A stretch of 64,000 nucleotides of DNA from Trichoplax sp. H2 (lineage: Eukaryota > Placozoa > Uniplacotomia > Trichoplacea), in assembly GCA_003344405.1 (NCBI GenBank), contig NOWV01000010.1:930001-994000 (forward strand), in the 5' to 3' direction. Positions 28,101 to 43,655 of the stretch are shown here, piece by piece. How positions within the stretch are numbered: the first letter of the stretch is position 1; the number at the start of each line of letters is the position of its first letter. Below the pieces are notes generated by a model that saw only the letters and a program-made list of their open reading frames with translations, was not told where the DNA came from and did no database searches. The position numbers were made by a program, and so were the translations under genes.

Positions 28101-29366
28101 CTCTCTACGACGAGAATGGCTGCGATATATTGTACTGTAAGTGGCTGAAAGTAAATAGACACCTTGGGCGTAGACATTACAATACAGGCTTGTAAAAGCC
28201 TTGCATAATACATGCGTTATACTAATTGAGAAAGAAACTGATAGGATTAGACGATTATTTTGTCTCCACATTCATTTTACTATGAAAGCAACGTCCGCTC
28301 ACTGTTGTCATATTTACGGCTTCTACGCCTTTGATCTGCAGTTGTGGGCCAGCTTGTAAAAATTGTCAACTCAACAACGTTGAACATCCAAACTGTTTCA
28401 GCGATGTCTGGTTGAAGATTTTTTACCAGCTGATAGTTGTAGTAGTCCACTACTGAAAGCTGAGGAATTGGTTAACAGTACGGTTCAGTTAAACTAGAGT
28501 GTTGCATCCACCACCCATGTTGACAAACGGTCGTCATTGGGAATACAGTATAATATTGATGTGTCAATAAATTAAGGCTTGGGCACTGAAATTATCCACA
28601 TTCATGGTCCTCCTGAACGTTTTCTATATATTTAAAAAATTGCGTACCCCGAATAATAGGGCTTTTATAAGCTTATGGCCTACAACATTGAAGATTCTAT
28701 CCATGACTGTCCTGTGAAAAATACACTGAGTGTCGTCTTGTATTGGCCGACTGGGTGACTATGTTGCCTTACCGTATAGTAGAATGTAGGTACAGTACGC
28801 TATACAGTATAGTCCTTGTACCAGCCAATCAACCCAGTCAAGTCAAGTCATGAAAAGAATGCAGTAGAAGGAAGATAAAAAGCACACTGGCTTGCTTTGC
28901 AAGATACAAGGTACAGTAACTCATTTTAAATGATAGAATAAAAGTGCTTAGGTTTTAAATTAGTATAATATTATAGCTCTTTTAGCACTGCAGGTCAATA
29001 ATATATTGAAAAATGCAAGCATAGGCAGTCTTCAATAAGACGAGCAAGTGTAATGATCCATCAACCCAATACCAGTGGTATTCTCTCCACTTTAGTCAGA
29101 AACACGTTTTACTTAAACCAACTCCATTTTTGAACCGCGTAATACTTTGAATGTGAAACGATATGATTTTGTAGTATCACCAAAATTGCTATACATACCT
29201 CTCTTTTTTGTTTCTTGTATCTTCCATTGGGACTTTCTTCTAATACCTTATTCTCATCATCGCTTTCGTCGCCAGAATCAGGACGTGACGAAGTGTCAGT
29301 AGACAACTCTTCATGAGCTTGAGGGTTGAGAGTATCTGATTTACTCAACGAATGAGTAGCAGCCAT
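22169..29366 (-). CDS. NRBP1: Nuclear receptor-binding protein, pseudokinase (NRBP1-like), 19 exons, 516 aa
   Basis: Pseudokinase scaffold/adaptor of an animal family; in mammals it is linked to ubiquitin-ligase and trafficking roles. Exons (5' to 3'): 29199-29366, 25710-25829, 25198-25233, 24965-25030, 24755-24847, 24616-24656, 24369-24463, 24190-24273, 24034-24098, 23786-23902, 23611-23694, 23483-23531, 23232-23340, 23093-23146, 22979-23029, 22767-22899, 22624-22687, 22366-22421, 22169-22234. Length is close to human NRBP1. The acidic N-terminus contains VLEESPNGRYKKQKRE. The kinase fold lacks catalysis: the HRDxxxxN position reads IIHGNLSLD, DFG is replaced near LIKIGSG, and the VAIK region is EIVWNEI. 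TSVDIYAFGICALE and the C-terminal NRELSCDV region also match the family. The exon 2/3 junction leaves a few residues fewer than human, so one small exon or alternative acceptor could be missed there. Confidence 0.95.
25830..29198 (-). other. Large first intron of NRBP (3.37 kb)
   Basis: Bounded by donor GAG/GTATGT at 29198 and acceptor TTTAG at 25830. All other NRBP introns are at most about 600 nt. Content is AT-rich single-copy-looking sequence with a few isolated TACTGTAC words (near 26760 and 28130-28140). I see no nested gene, RNA gene or mobile element. Long first introns often carry regulatory elements, but none is identifiable here. Confidence 0.7.
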
Positions 29367-29539
29367 ACCTTTACGAATACTAGAGATTCGTAGACGACGA
29401 CCAGTAACGATGACCAGGCAAGTACTACAAAGATGTAGAATGTAATAACGTCAAGATCCTTTTACATACGTAGACAACAAGGAGATCTCCGATATTAGAA
29501 TGATCGAAATCTAAAACCTTTCTGAATTCTCAATTAATT

Positions 29540-30090
29540 ACAGGCAATGTCGTGTACAGTACTGGTACAATCCATCGACAGTAGTTTCCGACTGAATTAT
29601 CTTGTACAGTACAGTACCGTACTGTAGACTATACTGTACAGTACTGTGCAGTGTACCAACTACTGTACCAATTACAGGTTTTAGTAGTGTAACTGTACAG
29701 TACAGTACTGTGTCTACTACGGTACAATGTACTGAGGGCGTTTCACAAAAGATTTCCAGAGATTGCAATTATACAGTACAGTATACTGAACTGTACACTG
29801 TACACTGTACAGTACACGGCACCAGTGGCACAAGGCAAGCAAAGACCAAAAACCACTGTAGGGTAGAAAAGTACTGTACTGTATTGTACTGTACAGTACT
29901 GTACAGAAGAGGTAACAGAGACTGTGACCGTTACTTTTACCAGTGCTGTACTGTACTGTACAGTGTACAGTAGATGATAGAGGTCTTGCTGGTCTGGTCT
30001 ACAGTGTACAGTACTGTAAATTCCCAGTGGCTAAGCCTGTTGATACTGTACAGTACAGTACAGTACTTTCTATTATACTGTAAGTACTGC
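29540..30090. repeat. Dense TACAGTAC/TACTGTAC palindrome cluster upstream of NRBP
   Basis: Runs such as CAGTACTGTACAGTAC recur through this stretch in both phases, separated by single-copy spacers. It begins about 170 bp upstream of the NRBP start codon, so it overlaps its likely promoter or 5' UTR. Apparent open frames on both strands (29538-30174) are repeat by-products. Confidence 0.85.
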
Positions 30091-30863
30091 CATAGGATAA
30101 TGATAATGATCGCAAAAAAGATGATTAATTTTCTTAGTTTGAGCAAGAATGGTCATCACGTTGATATTCAATGAAATTAATTTGTGAAATGCACTGCAGT
30201 ATAGACGTCAATTTAACGTTGGCACATCTCTTTCTCTGGATCTCTAGACTGTAAAACACACTTCTTAGAGAAGGTAAAAGATAACCTATGCAAAGTGAGA
30301 GCGACAATGCATACTGTGAACAGGTGTACCGACCGATAGTTTACAACAATTGTACAGTGTACAATCATGGAAAAATCAGGCTTATTCTGATCAAGGGTAT
30401 AGTATCAAAGCGTTCAATGGATACGGCACAGCGTACAGTACCTTTCCTTCCTTGCTAACAATATCTCGCTCTGATTTCCAACAATATTTATTTGAATATT
30501 TTGATAATTTGTAACCTTTTATTCATTTCAAGTGCCTAACCATAATAGTGAGCACTCCTCTCGTAACACCTAAGTTACTATCAACTTAACCTTTCTATAA
30601 TTTAGAATTGATGGAATTAATGGAACATACTTATTCAAATGTGATGTGATGGACATAAAATTAACATAAAAATAGCCTTTTTAACGCCAATCACACTACT
30701 TCCAAGTTGAAACACCCCACATGATAAAATCAGTAAATTACTAATAACTTCGGTTTACAGGAAGAATAGCTTGACTAACTATTATGCCTAGGTACTTTCA
30801 AATGAATAAAAAATAACAATTTATCAAATATCCAAATAAATATTGAAATTATGAAATAAAGCG

Positions 30864-31967
30864 AGATATACTTGTACACGACTGCGCAATTTTTCCCTAT
30901 TATTACAGTAATTAGATATGCCTGACATTATGTAAATGAGCTTTCCACTTTTTCAGCTTTGTGCATTCATTGTGAATCGGTTACTATGCACGTACAGTAC
31001 AGTACTGTACAGTGTACAGTATGTGTTTTATAGTACTGTACAACTGTACAACTACTGATGCACGTCCATCACTTGGTGTACCGTACAGTACAGTATGAAG
31101 TCGATGTGGTCATTAACTAGCTATTAATTACAGTACAGTACCGTACTGTAATTAATTAATCATCATGAGATGATTTATAAAACATACTGTACACGTACAG
31201 TACTGTACAGTACAGTACAGTAGGCCACGCTAATTCCCACGTACAGTACTGTACAGTACAGTACATCGTTGCTTATCATTATTACTAACATGTACTGTAC
31301 ATACAATGTAATAGAGATAAAGACAAATACGTCATAGTGCGCTTGTGCAGACATGCTTCAGAATTACAGTTTACAGTAGACNNNNNNNNNNNNNNNNNNN
31401 NAGATATACTTGTACACGACTGCGCAATTTTTCCCTATTATTACAGTAATTAGATATGCCTGACATTATGTAAATGAGCTTTCCACTTTTTCAGTTTTGT
31501 TCATTCATTGTGAATCGGTTACTATGCACGTACAGTACAGTATGTGTTTTATAGTACAACTACTTATGCACGTCCATCACTTGGTGTACCGTACACTACA
31601 GTATGAAGTGGATGTGGTCATTAACTAGCTATTAATTATACAGCACAGTACCGTACTGTAATTAATTAATCATCATGAGATGATTTATAAAACATACAGT
31701 ACACGTACAGTAGGCCACGCTAATTCCCCCGTATGTTATCACATACGTGTAATAAAAAAAATTGTTTATGTACAGCGGCAATACTTCTAATCAAAGTGGA
31801 GTTAATCTTAATCTTATTAACAGTGTGGACAGTACAGTACAGTACAGTACATCGTTGCTTATCATTATTATTAACATGTACTGTACATACAATGTAATAG
31901 AGATAAAGACAAATACGTCATAGTGCGCTTGTGCAGACATGCTTCAGAATTACAGTTTACAGTAGAC
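30864..31967. repeat. About 0.5-kb duplicated block flush against a 20-N gap
   Basis: Copy A (30864-31381) starts AGATATACTTGTACACG and ends TTTACAGTAGAC; copy B (31402-31967) starts and ends with the same words. The gap at 31382-31401 separates them exactly at the copy edges. The copies differ mainly in the number of TACAGTAC units and in an extra segment of about 100 bp in copy B (31724-31827). This looks like two unmerged haplotype contigs more than a genuine tandem duplication. Confidence 0.85.
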
Positions 31968-32294
31968 AAGTTATGTCATCCTATCAACTCTATTGTCAAA
32001 TGGACTAATTAAAATGATAGCATGATCCCATTTTAGTCGGGGAGTACTAAAAGAAAGAATAGTAGCCTCTGTTTTAGTTTGCCAAATCTAAACTTAAAAG
32101 AGGGCTCATATAGATTTTAGCTCATCAAGATATTATTTATAAGGTTTCGCTAAAATTGAAAAATTTTCAGTCAAGATCGATTGGACGATTGGGTCAGTCG
32201 AAATTGAAGTCAATTATCCATCTAATTACTGTATACTATAGTAATTATTATCATCGAGACGCTGTAAAACCATTTGTTAGAGTAGTCTAAAATT

Positions 32295-36325
<4,031 letters not shown>

Positions 36326-36499
36326 TACGTTGATAAGATTCTATGTTGTAAACAGATAACGTATGAAATATACTGTATCCGACCTCCTATCACTGTTATT
36401 TGTTCATGATTCGATACTCGTATAAAAGTACGTATGTACATGTTGTTAATTTACTCGAGTTATCTGTCCTTTCCTGGTGTACGCTCCTCGTGGACTCTA

Positions 36500-36505
36500 A
36501 ATAAA
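36500..36505 (+). terminator. Candidate CBS poly(A) signal AATAAA
   Basis: AATAAA lies about 175 nt after the CBS stop codon on the coding strand, a reasonable 3' UTR length. Other variants may be used. Confidence 0.45.
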
Positions 36506-37770
36506 ATCCTGATAACTCTTAACCTCAACAAGCTCATGTCTTGGTTCGTGATCTAATTTTTGACTAACGAACCCGTAATATTACAATCTGAAGGTGCTAA
36601 AACTGCTGAGAAATAGTAAAATTGATACCATCTGTTATGTATGTAAGAATACAGTAACTTGTTGTACTGGACCTAACGTGTTAGCATAAGATAAGGTAAT
36701 GAATTACTAAGATAAGGGTAAAATACGCCATTACAGCTATACTATTCAAATGCAGTAAATCCTAAATAAAGGAGACTTTTCAGTAAGCTTACTAGGAGGA
36801 GTGTATCAAAGTTCCTCGTGCTAACGTTAACGACTAAGAGTGGAAACACAACGCCATCTACATGTTTAGAATTATCGTTCACCATTGTAAAGATATGCAG
36901 TGAACCTGTAGCCACAGTTGATACATATGATCTACAGTATAAAAGATCACAATTATCATTTATCGTATTTGTATCAGCTATACAGTATAATCCAACTTGA
37001 TATTGCCATATTAGTGGACATTGATAACTATTTATTTATTTATACTAAGTGTAGGAAAAATCTAAAGTTGATAAAGCATTTTTAGATGACAAAGATAAAT
37101 GAAAGCAGCAACATTGGCAGAATGCTGCTAGATATTTCAACTAAATAATTTTTTATAGGATATTCAAGTGGAAGGACATTGTTTCGTCGTCCTATAATTT
37201 TATGTCAGCCATTTTGCAGTCGTTATATGGGCTTGCTGTTCACAACCAGCCAGAATTTTGTAACGTGGTAATAATAAAAATGTACGGTAGGGTCAGGCTG
37301 GGCTGAGCGTGTGTGTGTGAGGATTGGATAGATTTGCAAATCAACTCCTGTAACTTGGAACTCTATGATCCACCGTCTGCGCTATACATTTTATACAATC
37401 AACCATTCAATTAACTTGTGACAAGTACACTGACAACAACTACAAGTCATATGACGTTGATCTTTAAAATCTGCGAGACTGTTATTAACTTCAAGGCGAG
37501 ATTTTGCGTGGTAACGAAATGAATGAAATTGAGCATATCGCTGTAGTACTGAAAAGCCTTGGTGGCTCCAACAACGCTTTATGTCTTCTGTCCAGTACAC
37601 ATAGCAATGCAAAGCTTATCGCCAAGATCTCGAATAAGGCGAGCATGAAGTCTGCACTGCACTGCTACGTAATAATCTGCATTCCACAATCACCACCGTT
37701 ATATTCTCTGGTGCGACACTAGGTCAATCACGCAATACTCTACTAGGTTAGACACAGCAAAGCAGCCAAC

Positions 37771-37966
37771 ACTGTGGAGGAGGCTTGTGCGCTGTGGAGC
37801 AGGTTTTCGCACTGTGGAGGAGGCTTGTGTACTGTGGAGCAGGTTTTCGCACTGGAGGAGGCTTTTGTGCTGTGGAGCAGGTTTTCGCACTATGGAGGTG
37901 GTTTGTGTGCTGTGTAGCTGCGCCGCACTGTGGAGGAAGTTTGTACGCTGTAGAGCATGTTTTTAC
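37771..37966. repeat. Minisatellite, about five 38-40-bp units
   Basis: Units starting ACTGTGGAGGAGGCTT recur at 37771, 37811, 37851, 37889 and 37927, each with an internal related half-unit CTGTGGAGCAGGTTTTCG. It is GC-richer than its surroundings. Long open frames on both strands across it arise because the unit lacks stops in several frames; unit lengths are not multiples of three and vary, so coding is unlikely. Confidence 0.85.
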
Positions 37967-37994
37967 TGTAACATGGTGGCCCTTCTCGGCCACC

Positions 37995-38740
37995 GTACAG
38001 TACCTCTCTACTGTACACTGTTACTGTACAGTACAGTATGTACAGTACAGTACATTGTACAATTGTACAGTACAAAGCTGTGACGATACAGTACAAATCA
38101 CTCTGGGAGTATCCCGCCATACTGTACAGTACAGTGTACAGTACACTACAGTCAAGTCCAGGTATCCTTCTAGCAGTACAAGTGTACAGTACAGTACTGT
38201 ACTGTACTAGTGTACTGTACTGTACAGTACAGTGGACACCTCCCCGGATGGATGGACTTTTCATACCAGATTCCGCCGAAAATGTCGACTCGGTATGAAT
38301 CTTCCATGTCTGTTTTCGAAATCACTCGTATTAATTTGAATAATGTTTATGATCTACGGTAAAGCTACTACTTCCAAGCAGAGCTTAGTAAAAGCCAACA
38401 GAATACAATGTATTAATCAAATTCAGAATCGACTGTCTGCATACTCAACTGCTGTCATAACGAAGTGTTTGACACAATTTGTTGACCAAAGTTGGCCAAA
38501 TGTCTGTCCATCCAAAGAAACGTTCAGTCCTTCCAGCTGTCCTAGCAGTCCTTGCTACAGGAGCTCAATTACAGTACATCGTACTGTAAAGCACCCGGTG
38601 AAATACTGTACCTACGGTACTTGACTGCCATCTACTGTCCTGTTGGTATAAAAGCCTTGAAGTACAGTACTGTACGGGGACCATAGTACTGTACTGTACA
38701 GTACCGTGTTGGTCTGAAAAAAAAGACCGTACTGTAGAGT
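37995..38740. repeat. TACAGTAC palindrome clusters upstream of EIF3E
   Basis: Two sub-clusters, 37995-38240 and about 38570-38740, of GTACAGTAC/GTACTGTAC words with spacers between them. The second ends roughly 90 bp before the EIF3E start codon, so it probably lies in the promoter or 5' UTR. Confidence 0.85.
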
Positions 38741-38827
38741 ATGGTACTGACGACTGAGTCAGTAGCGCGTGTATAAGCCTTAAAGGCCATTGCGCCAACA
38801 AAGTCATCCATAGAAATTTTCTTCCAA

Positions 38828-41800
38828 ATGGCAGAATTCGATCTAAGCACGAGGATCGCTAGCAAACTAGATCGCCATCTCGTTTTCCCTCTTTTGGAAT
38901 TCCTCTCTGTAAATAAGGTAATGATAAATCAATCTCTGTCGTATTAGAGTATAAAAAATCCTGCGATCATCAACTACTAGTGCTGTTGCAGCGTAGATTA
39001 TTTCGTATTTGACTTTTCTGACACGTGTACTTCTTTCCCTACCGCCTGTTTGAGCCTTGTGAAAGCTCGAAATTGTAGAACGTAAAATTCTAAACGATAG
39101 TGGGCTAATGCCCATTTCAGGTCTAGACATCACTACATGTTGATATTTTTCTATCCATCGATTTGAAATGATAGTGATTACTTTATACAATGTTGACGCG
39201 TATGTATCAAAGTATCTACCAATCCGACATGGCTACTGTACTCGCATGCAATTACTCTGTAGACGATAGAATTGCCGCTAGTAATCAACAATACTGTACG
39301 GCAAATCGTTTTAATTTACTAACTACAAAGTAGAAAAATGGATAACTAATAGGACAATCTTCTACGTCTTCGTAACGTCTTAATCTTAATAACGGATACT
39401 AACTTGTAGGCTTAGTACAGTTACTGCAATAACAGCAAGGTACACAATAGCGACCAAATTCAAAAGTTTAACTATACTTTTTCTACTCACGATCTACTTC
39501 ATACTTTCGTTCAAAATTGCAAACCTATCAAATTAACTTCATCTTATAGCACTTTATATAAATTATTAGTCAAGATAGACAATACACTGTAGTTGCCGTA
39601 ACCATACGTAGAATTTTCCATAACAAAATTAATAATTTTGACAAGAAATCGATATAGCTATTGTCTAGTGATGAATTATAGATTTTATCGATGATTAATC
39701 CCCTACGTGTTAATGATAAAATTTATAGTCTAAAACTGATTAAGAGTGATATTTTCGGGTTATTAGATCTACAATGAGGATGATATCCTGAAAGGAAAGT
39801 TAGAGTTGTTAAAGAACACCAAGATGGTATGTATGCAATCTCCAAGTTTTTGCTATCCTTAAACTGCGACTATATATACTAAGTATGTACAGTAAAAGTG
39901 GACGACACCGTACTTTAGTAGTTCATGCTAATAATCACTACCCGTTCTTTCGATATTTCTGAAGATTTTTAAGACAATGATGTCGTAATATACTGTAGCA
40001 CATTTTGATTGATCTACTACTAAAGTAATATATGTTACTAATGGCACAGGTGGATTTTGCTATGGACGTTCATAAAAAGCTCTACCCTGAAATGGAAGTA
40101 CCTGAATGTAAGTAATACACCTATGTTCATTATACGTCGTACAAGTGTTATACTATACCTTTGTAACCCTCACCAATGTAGGGCTATTCATATTTAAAAT
40201 GGCCACTACTTTATGTACACTTTGTTAAAAGCCATCTTGTAATCTTTCATAGCATTCCGGGATAAGCGTACGGAAGTTGTCTCTGAATTAAAAAACTTTA
40301 GAGAAAAATGTACTCCAGTGGTTGAAGTCTTTAGCAGTGACGAAGATTTTATGAAATTATTACAGGATCACAGGTCTGAATAACATGTTTTCATGAAATT
40401 CTTGTCAGTGTAGCGCAGTAATTGTTAAATTAGGAACACTGAAATTGTAGTTTTTATATTATTCCTGAAGCTAATGCTGTGATGTAGAGCAGGTCAAGTT
40501 ATATATTAAATGAGTATAATCTACAGTTCAGTGATGAGATTTTTGCCGCCCCAGTCTGATTTTCTGTGGTGAATGGCTTAAAAATTCTGATTTCAATGCA
40601 CACGTACAGTATCTAAATATGAAACTGTATATAGGTTGCTGTTTTGTATACGCTATACGTTACGGAAATGGATATAGTAATTATAATCGTAGAAATTTAT
40701 CGCTGTAATAACAGCTTTCTTTATCGGCGCTCTTGCATCGATTATATAGGGATGGTCGCTATCTTTTCGATTACTTATCACGAAAACATAATGTAAGTTT
40801 ATCCATTCATCCTATAGTAATGGTGTTGTTACTGCCGTCGATTCTGTATAACTAGTGAATTATTATATTAAATTTTCAGTATACCATTTGATAACGCTAA
40901 TGTAACTTCCAAGTATTAACTTTCATAATTTACATATGTAATTCGTACAATATCAGCTTACTGCAGTAATTTAGTAATAATTAAGTTACATTCAGTATGC
41001 TAATCTATTGCAATCCACTAACTAGATACAACCTGATACATTGGACGCACTTTATGATTACGCTAAGTTCCAATATGAATGTGGTAATTATTCTGGTGCT
41101 GCGGAATATCTACACTTTTTTCGCGTTTTGTCACCAAACGCTAATGATCAGAAAGGGGAAAGTGCTCTTTGGGGAAAACTTGCATCCGAGATATTAATGC
41201 AGAATTGGGATGTAGCCCTTGAAGATTTGCATAGATTACGAGAAGTAATAGATACCAATGTAAGTCAATGCCCTTATTGGTAAATCTAAGAACGTTAAAC
41301 CATATAATGATTCCTATGAGAATCTTACAGATTATGCAAGCAAATGCTAAATTGAACACTTTTTATTCAATATATTTATATATCTATAGACAACCTTAAA
41401 TGTCGTAGAACAATTACAACAACGAACTTGGCTAATCCATTGGAGTTTATTTGTATACTTTAATCATCCAAAGGGCAAGGATGACCTTATTGAGTTATTT
41501 TTATATGCACCACAGTAAGTAATATTCATAAGCGTGTAATTTCTATACCGAAATCTAGATTAGGATAAATGTAATACTATACATAAACTGATTATGATTC
41601 AACCTTTTATGAAAATCAATAGATATGTGAATGCGATACAAACACAATGTCCTTACATTTTGCGCTATGTGGCAGCGGCTGTTGTTATAAATCCTACTAA
41701 GATTCGACGTGGAGTATTTAAAGATTTGATCAAATTTATCCAACAGGTATTAATCGGCTACTTTAGATGTAATTATGATTATACCCTCAATCATCGGTAA

Positions 41801-42635
41801 AATATTTTCTATCATTCTAGGAATCTGGAGCGTATAAAGATCCAATAACGGAGTTTCTAGAACATATTTACGTCAACTTCGATTTCGATAACGCACAGCA
41901 GATGCTTCGAGAATGCGAAACCGTAAATCAGTAAAATTTAGATCATATTATGTCTACAAGCCCTTAGACTAATTCTATTCATTTATTACTATACAGGTCA
42001 TCTCTAATGATATTTTCTTGGTAAGTAGCCTGGATGATTTTATTGAAAGTGCTCGTCGCCTTATCTTTGAAACTTTTTGCCGTATACATCATCGTATCAG
42101 TATAAGGTAACTACTATTTGCTGGATCGAAAAGTTATATAAATATCATAACTACAAATTCTAAGTACGCTATATTGCATTTGCAGTATGCTTGCTGAAAA
42201 GTTAAATATGACACAAGATGCTGCTGAAAGATGGATTGTTGATTTGATTAGAACCGCATTATTAGATGCCAAAATTGACTTAAAAGAGGTACAACGAAAT
42301 ATTTCAAAAGCGTTAGTAATAAAATTTGTAAATGACCAAATGATTTTGTTATCAATTTCAAGGGGCATGTGATTATGGGAGTGCAAATGCCGTCGGTTTA
42401 CGAACAAATCATTGAAAAAACAAAATCATTAACCTTCAAGACACAATACTTAATGCAAAATATCGAGAAAAAGACGAATATGCAGAAATCTGGTCGCGAG
42501 GGAAACGTAAGTTTTTGCATATGACGTTCGAGATTAAGATCTCTTTCGTAACGAACTTACATTTCAAGCGGCATTAATCTTATATATTTTCACCTATTTC
42601 AGCCAATCTGGCATGGCCAGGAATCCAATTACTAA
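38828..42635 (+). CDS. EIF3E: Translation initiation factor eIF3 subunit e (INT6), 13 exons, 448 aa
   Basis: Subunit e of the eIF3 complex, which recruits mRNA and the 40S ribosomal subunit; cytoplasmic, with reported nuclear roles. Exons: 38828-38917, 39767-39826, 40050-40107, 40253-40373, 40750-40792, 41026-41259, 41390-41514, 41623-41746, 41821-41922, 41997-42106, 42186-42288, 42363-42506, 42603-42635; all GT-AG with matching phases. The protein is three residues longer than human eIF3e (445). It starts [19 protein letters not shown], contains [20 protein letters not shown] and [14 protein letters not shown], and has a PCI domain in the C-terminal half ending in the winged helix ([24 protein letters not shown]-type turn). 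The tail is [10 protein letters not shown]. Intron 1 (849 nt) is the longest and holds nothing recognisable. Nothing odd in the product. Confidence 0.97.
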
Positions 42636-42760
42636 GGAACACTTGCAACGATCCACCTAAGCATCCCAAGTGTTAGTGTTAGTGTACAATAGTATGCTCT
42701 GTAATTAAATATTAGCTGTATCATGCTACAAACGAGCACTATAATATCATCATTACAAAA

Positions 42761-42766
42761 AATAAA
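42761..42766 (+). terminator. Candidate EIF3E poly(A) signal AATAAA
   Basis: AATAAA is 126 nt after the stop codon on the coding strand, in A-rich sequence. It is the first canonical hexamer downstream. Confidence 0.5.
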
Positions 42767-43515
42767 ATTTCTAATTTACAATGTCATTCAGAGATTTCGT
42801 ATTGCTTTATAGCATTAAACTGTATGTATACAGCATAACGATTAAACTGATTTTGCTATTATCTATCCAAACCGTAAAGTTGAAGTCTGACAGTCTCAGT
42901 CCACTATTGAACGCACCATACATTGTTTTTATACCCTTAGATTATAGTATAAAGCAAAAAAATCGTAGGCAAATCTCTGAAATGCACTCGAAGTAATTAA
43001 AACCCCTCTAATATTCGATTTAATGAAACTACAATTCTGTTAATTCCTATAAAATAATCAAATTAAGAGATAAAAATACTATTTAGCGAATTTGAATTAC
43101 ATGTCGTAATTATGCACGATTAGAGGTGGATGATAGCAAACGGTAAACTGGTTATAGCAACGAAGCGTGATTAAATACTACTCGACCGAGCGCATGACTA
43201 ACTATTAAACCCAACATTAGCCGATTGTATCAAAGTTTATCGGCAACGATTGCTTCTACGAGTACATATACTGTATTGTTGTCATTAGTTATAAATCGAG
43301 GAGGGGTGACGCTTAATGCCAACTTCTTGTTATAGACAATGTTACCACATTGAAGACCAATTTGTACTTGGTAAGGTATCCAACTTATTCATAATTAATG
43401 TCACAGAAGTTGATTCAAAATTATTTGACACACGCCTTTCTTATAGTGAGAATTATTTACACGAGGCAAAGTACTAGCATAGAATATTCTACCAATGCCC
43501 ATGTAATATTCAGCT

Positions 43516-43655
43516 TTAGCTATTATTTACGGTATCAATCAATCAATTTAGCCTTACCAATTTGTGATACTAACCAATATCCGTGCAGTGTTTAGTTTTA
43601 GCTATTATTTACAGTATCAATCAATCAATTTAGCCCTACAGATTTGTGACACTAT
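43516..43655. repeat. Two-copy direct repeat, period about 82 bp
   Basis: TTAGCTATTATTTACGG/AGTATCAATCAATCAATTTAGCC occurs at about 43516 and again at about 43598, followed in both copies by a similar TTGTGATACTA/TTGTGACACTA segment. A simple local duplication with a few differences; no coding frame. Confidence 0.85.

Larger units (their letters stand above)
36326..38827. other. Intergenic, CBS 3' end to EIF3E start
   Basis: Contains the CBS 3' UTR, single-copy sequence to about 37.76 kb, a 38-40-bp minisatellite, two TACAGTAC clusters and the EIF3E promoter side. Open frames here (for example 38343-38624) fall in or next to repeats and have no motif. No other gene seen. Confidence 0.6.

Noticed and set aside
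29538-30174. Several open frames up to 123 codons near the NRBP start
   Set aside because: Repeat-derived Tyr/Cys/Thr/Val-rich translations on both strands; no homology.
37748-38264. Overlapping open frames up to 141 codons on both strands, rich in Cys
   Set aside because: They span the 38-40-bp minisatellite and a TACAGTAC cluster; unit lengths vary and are not multiples of three.
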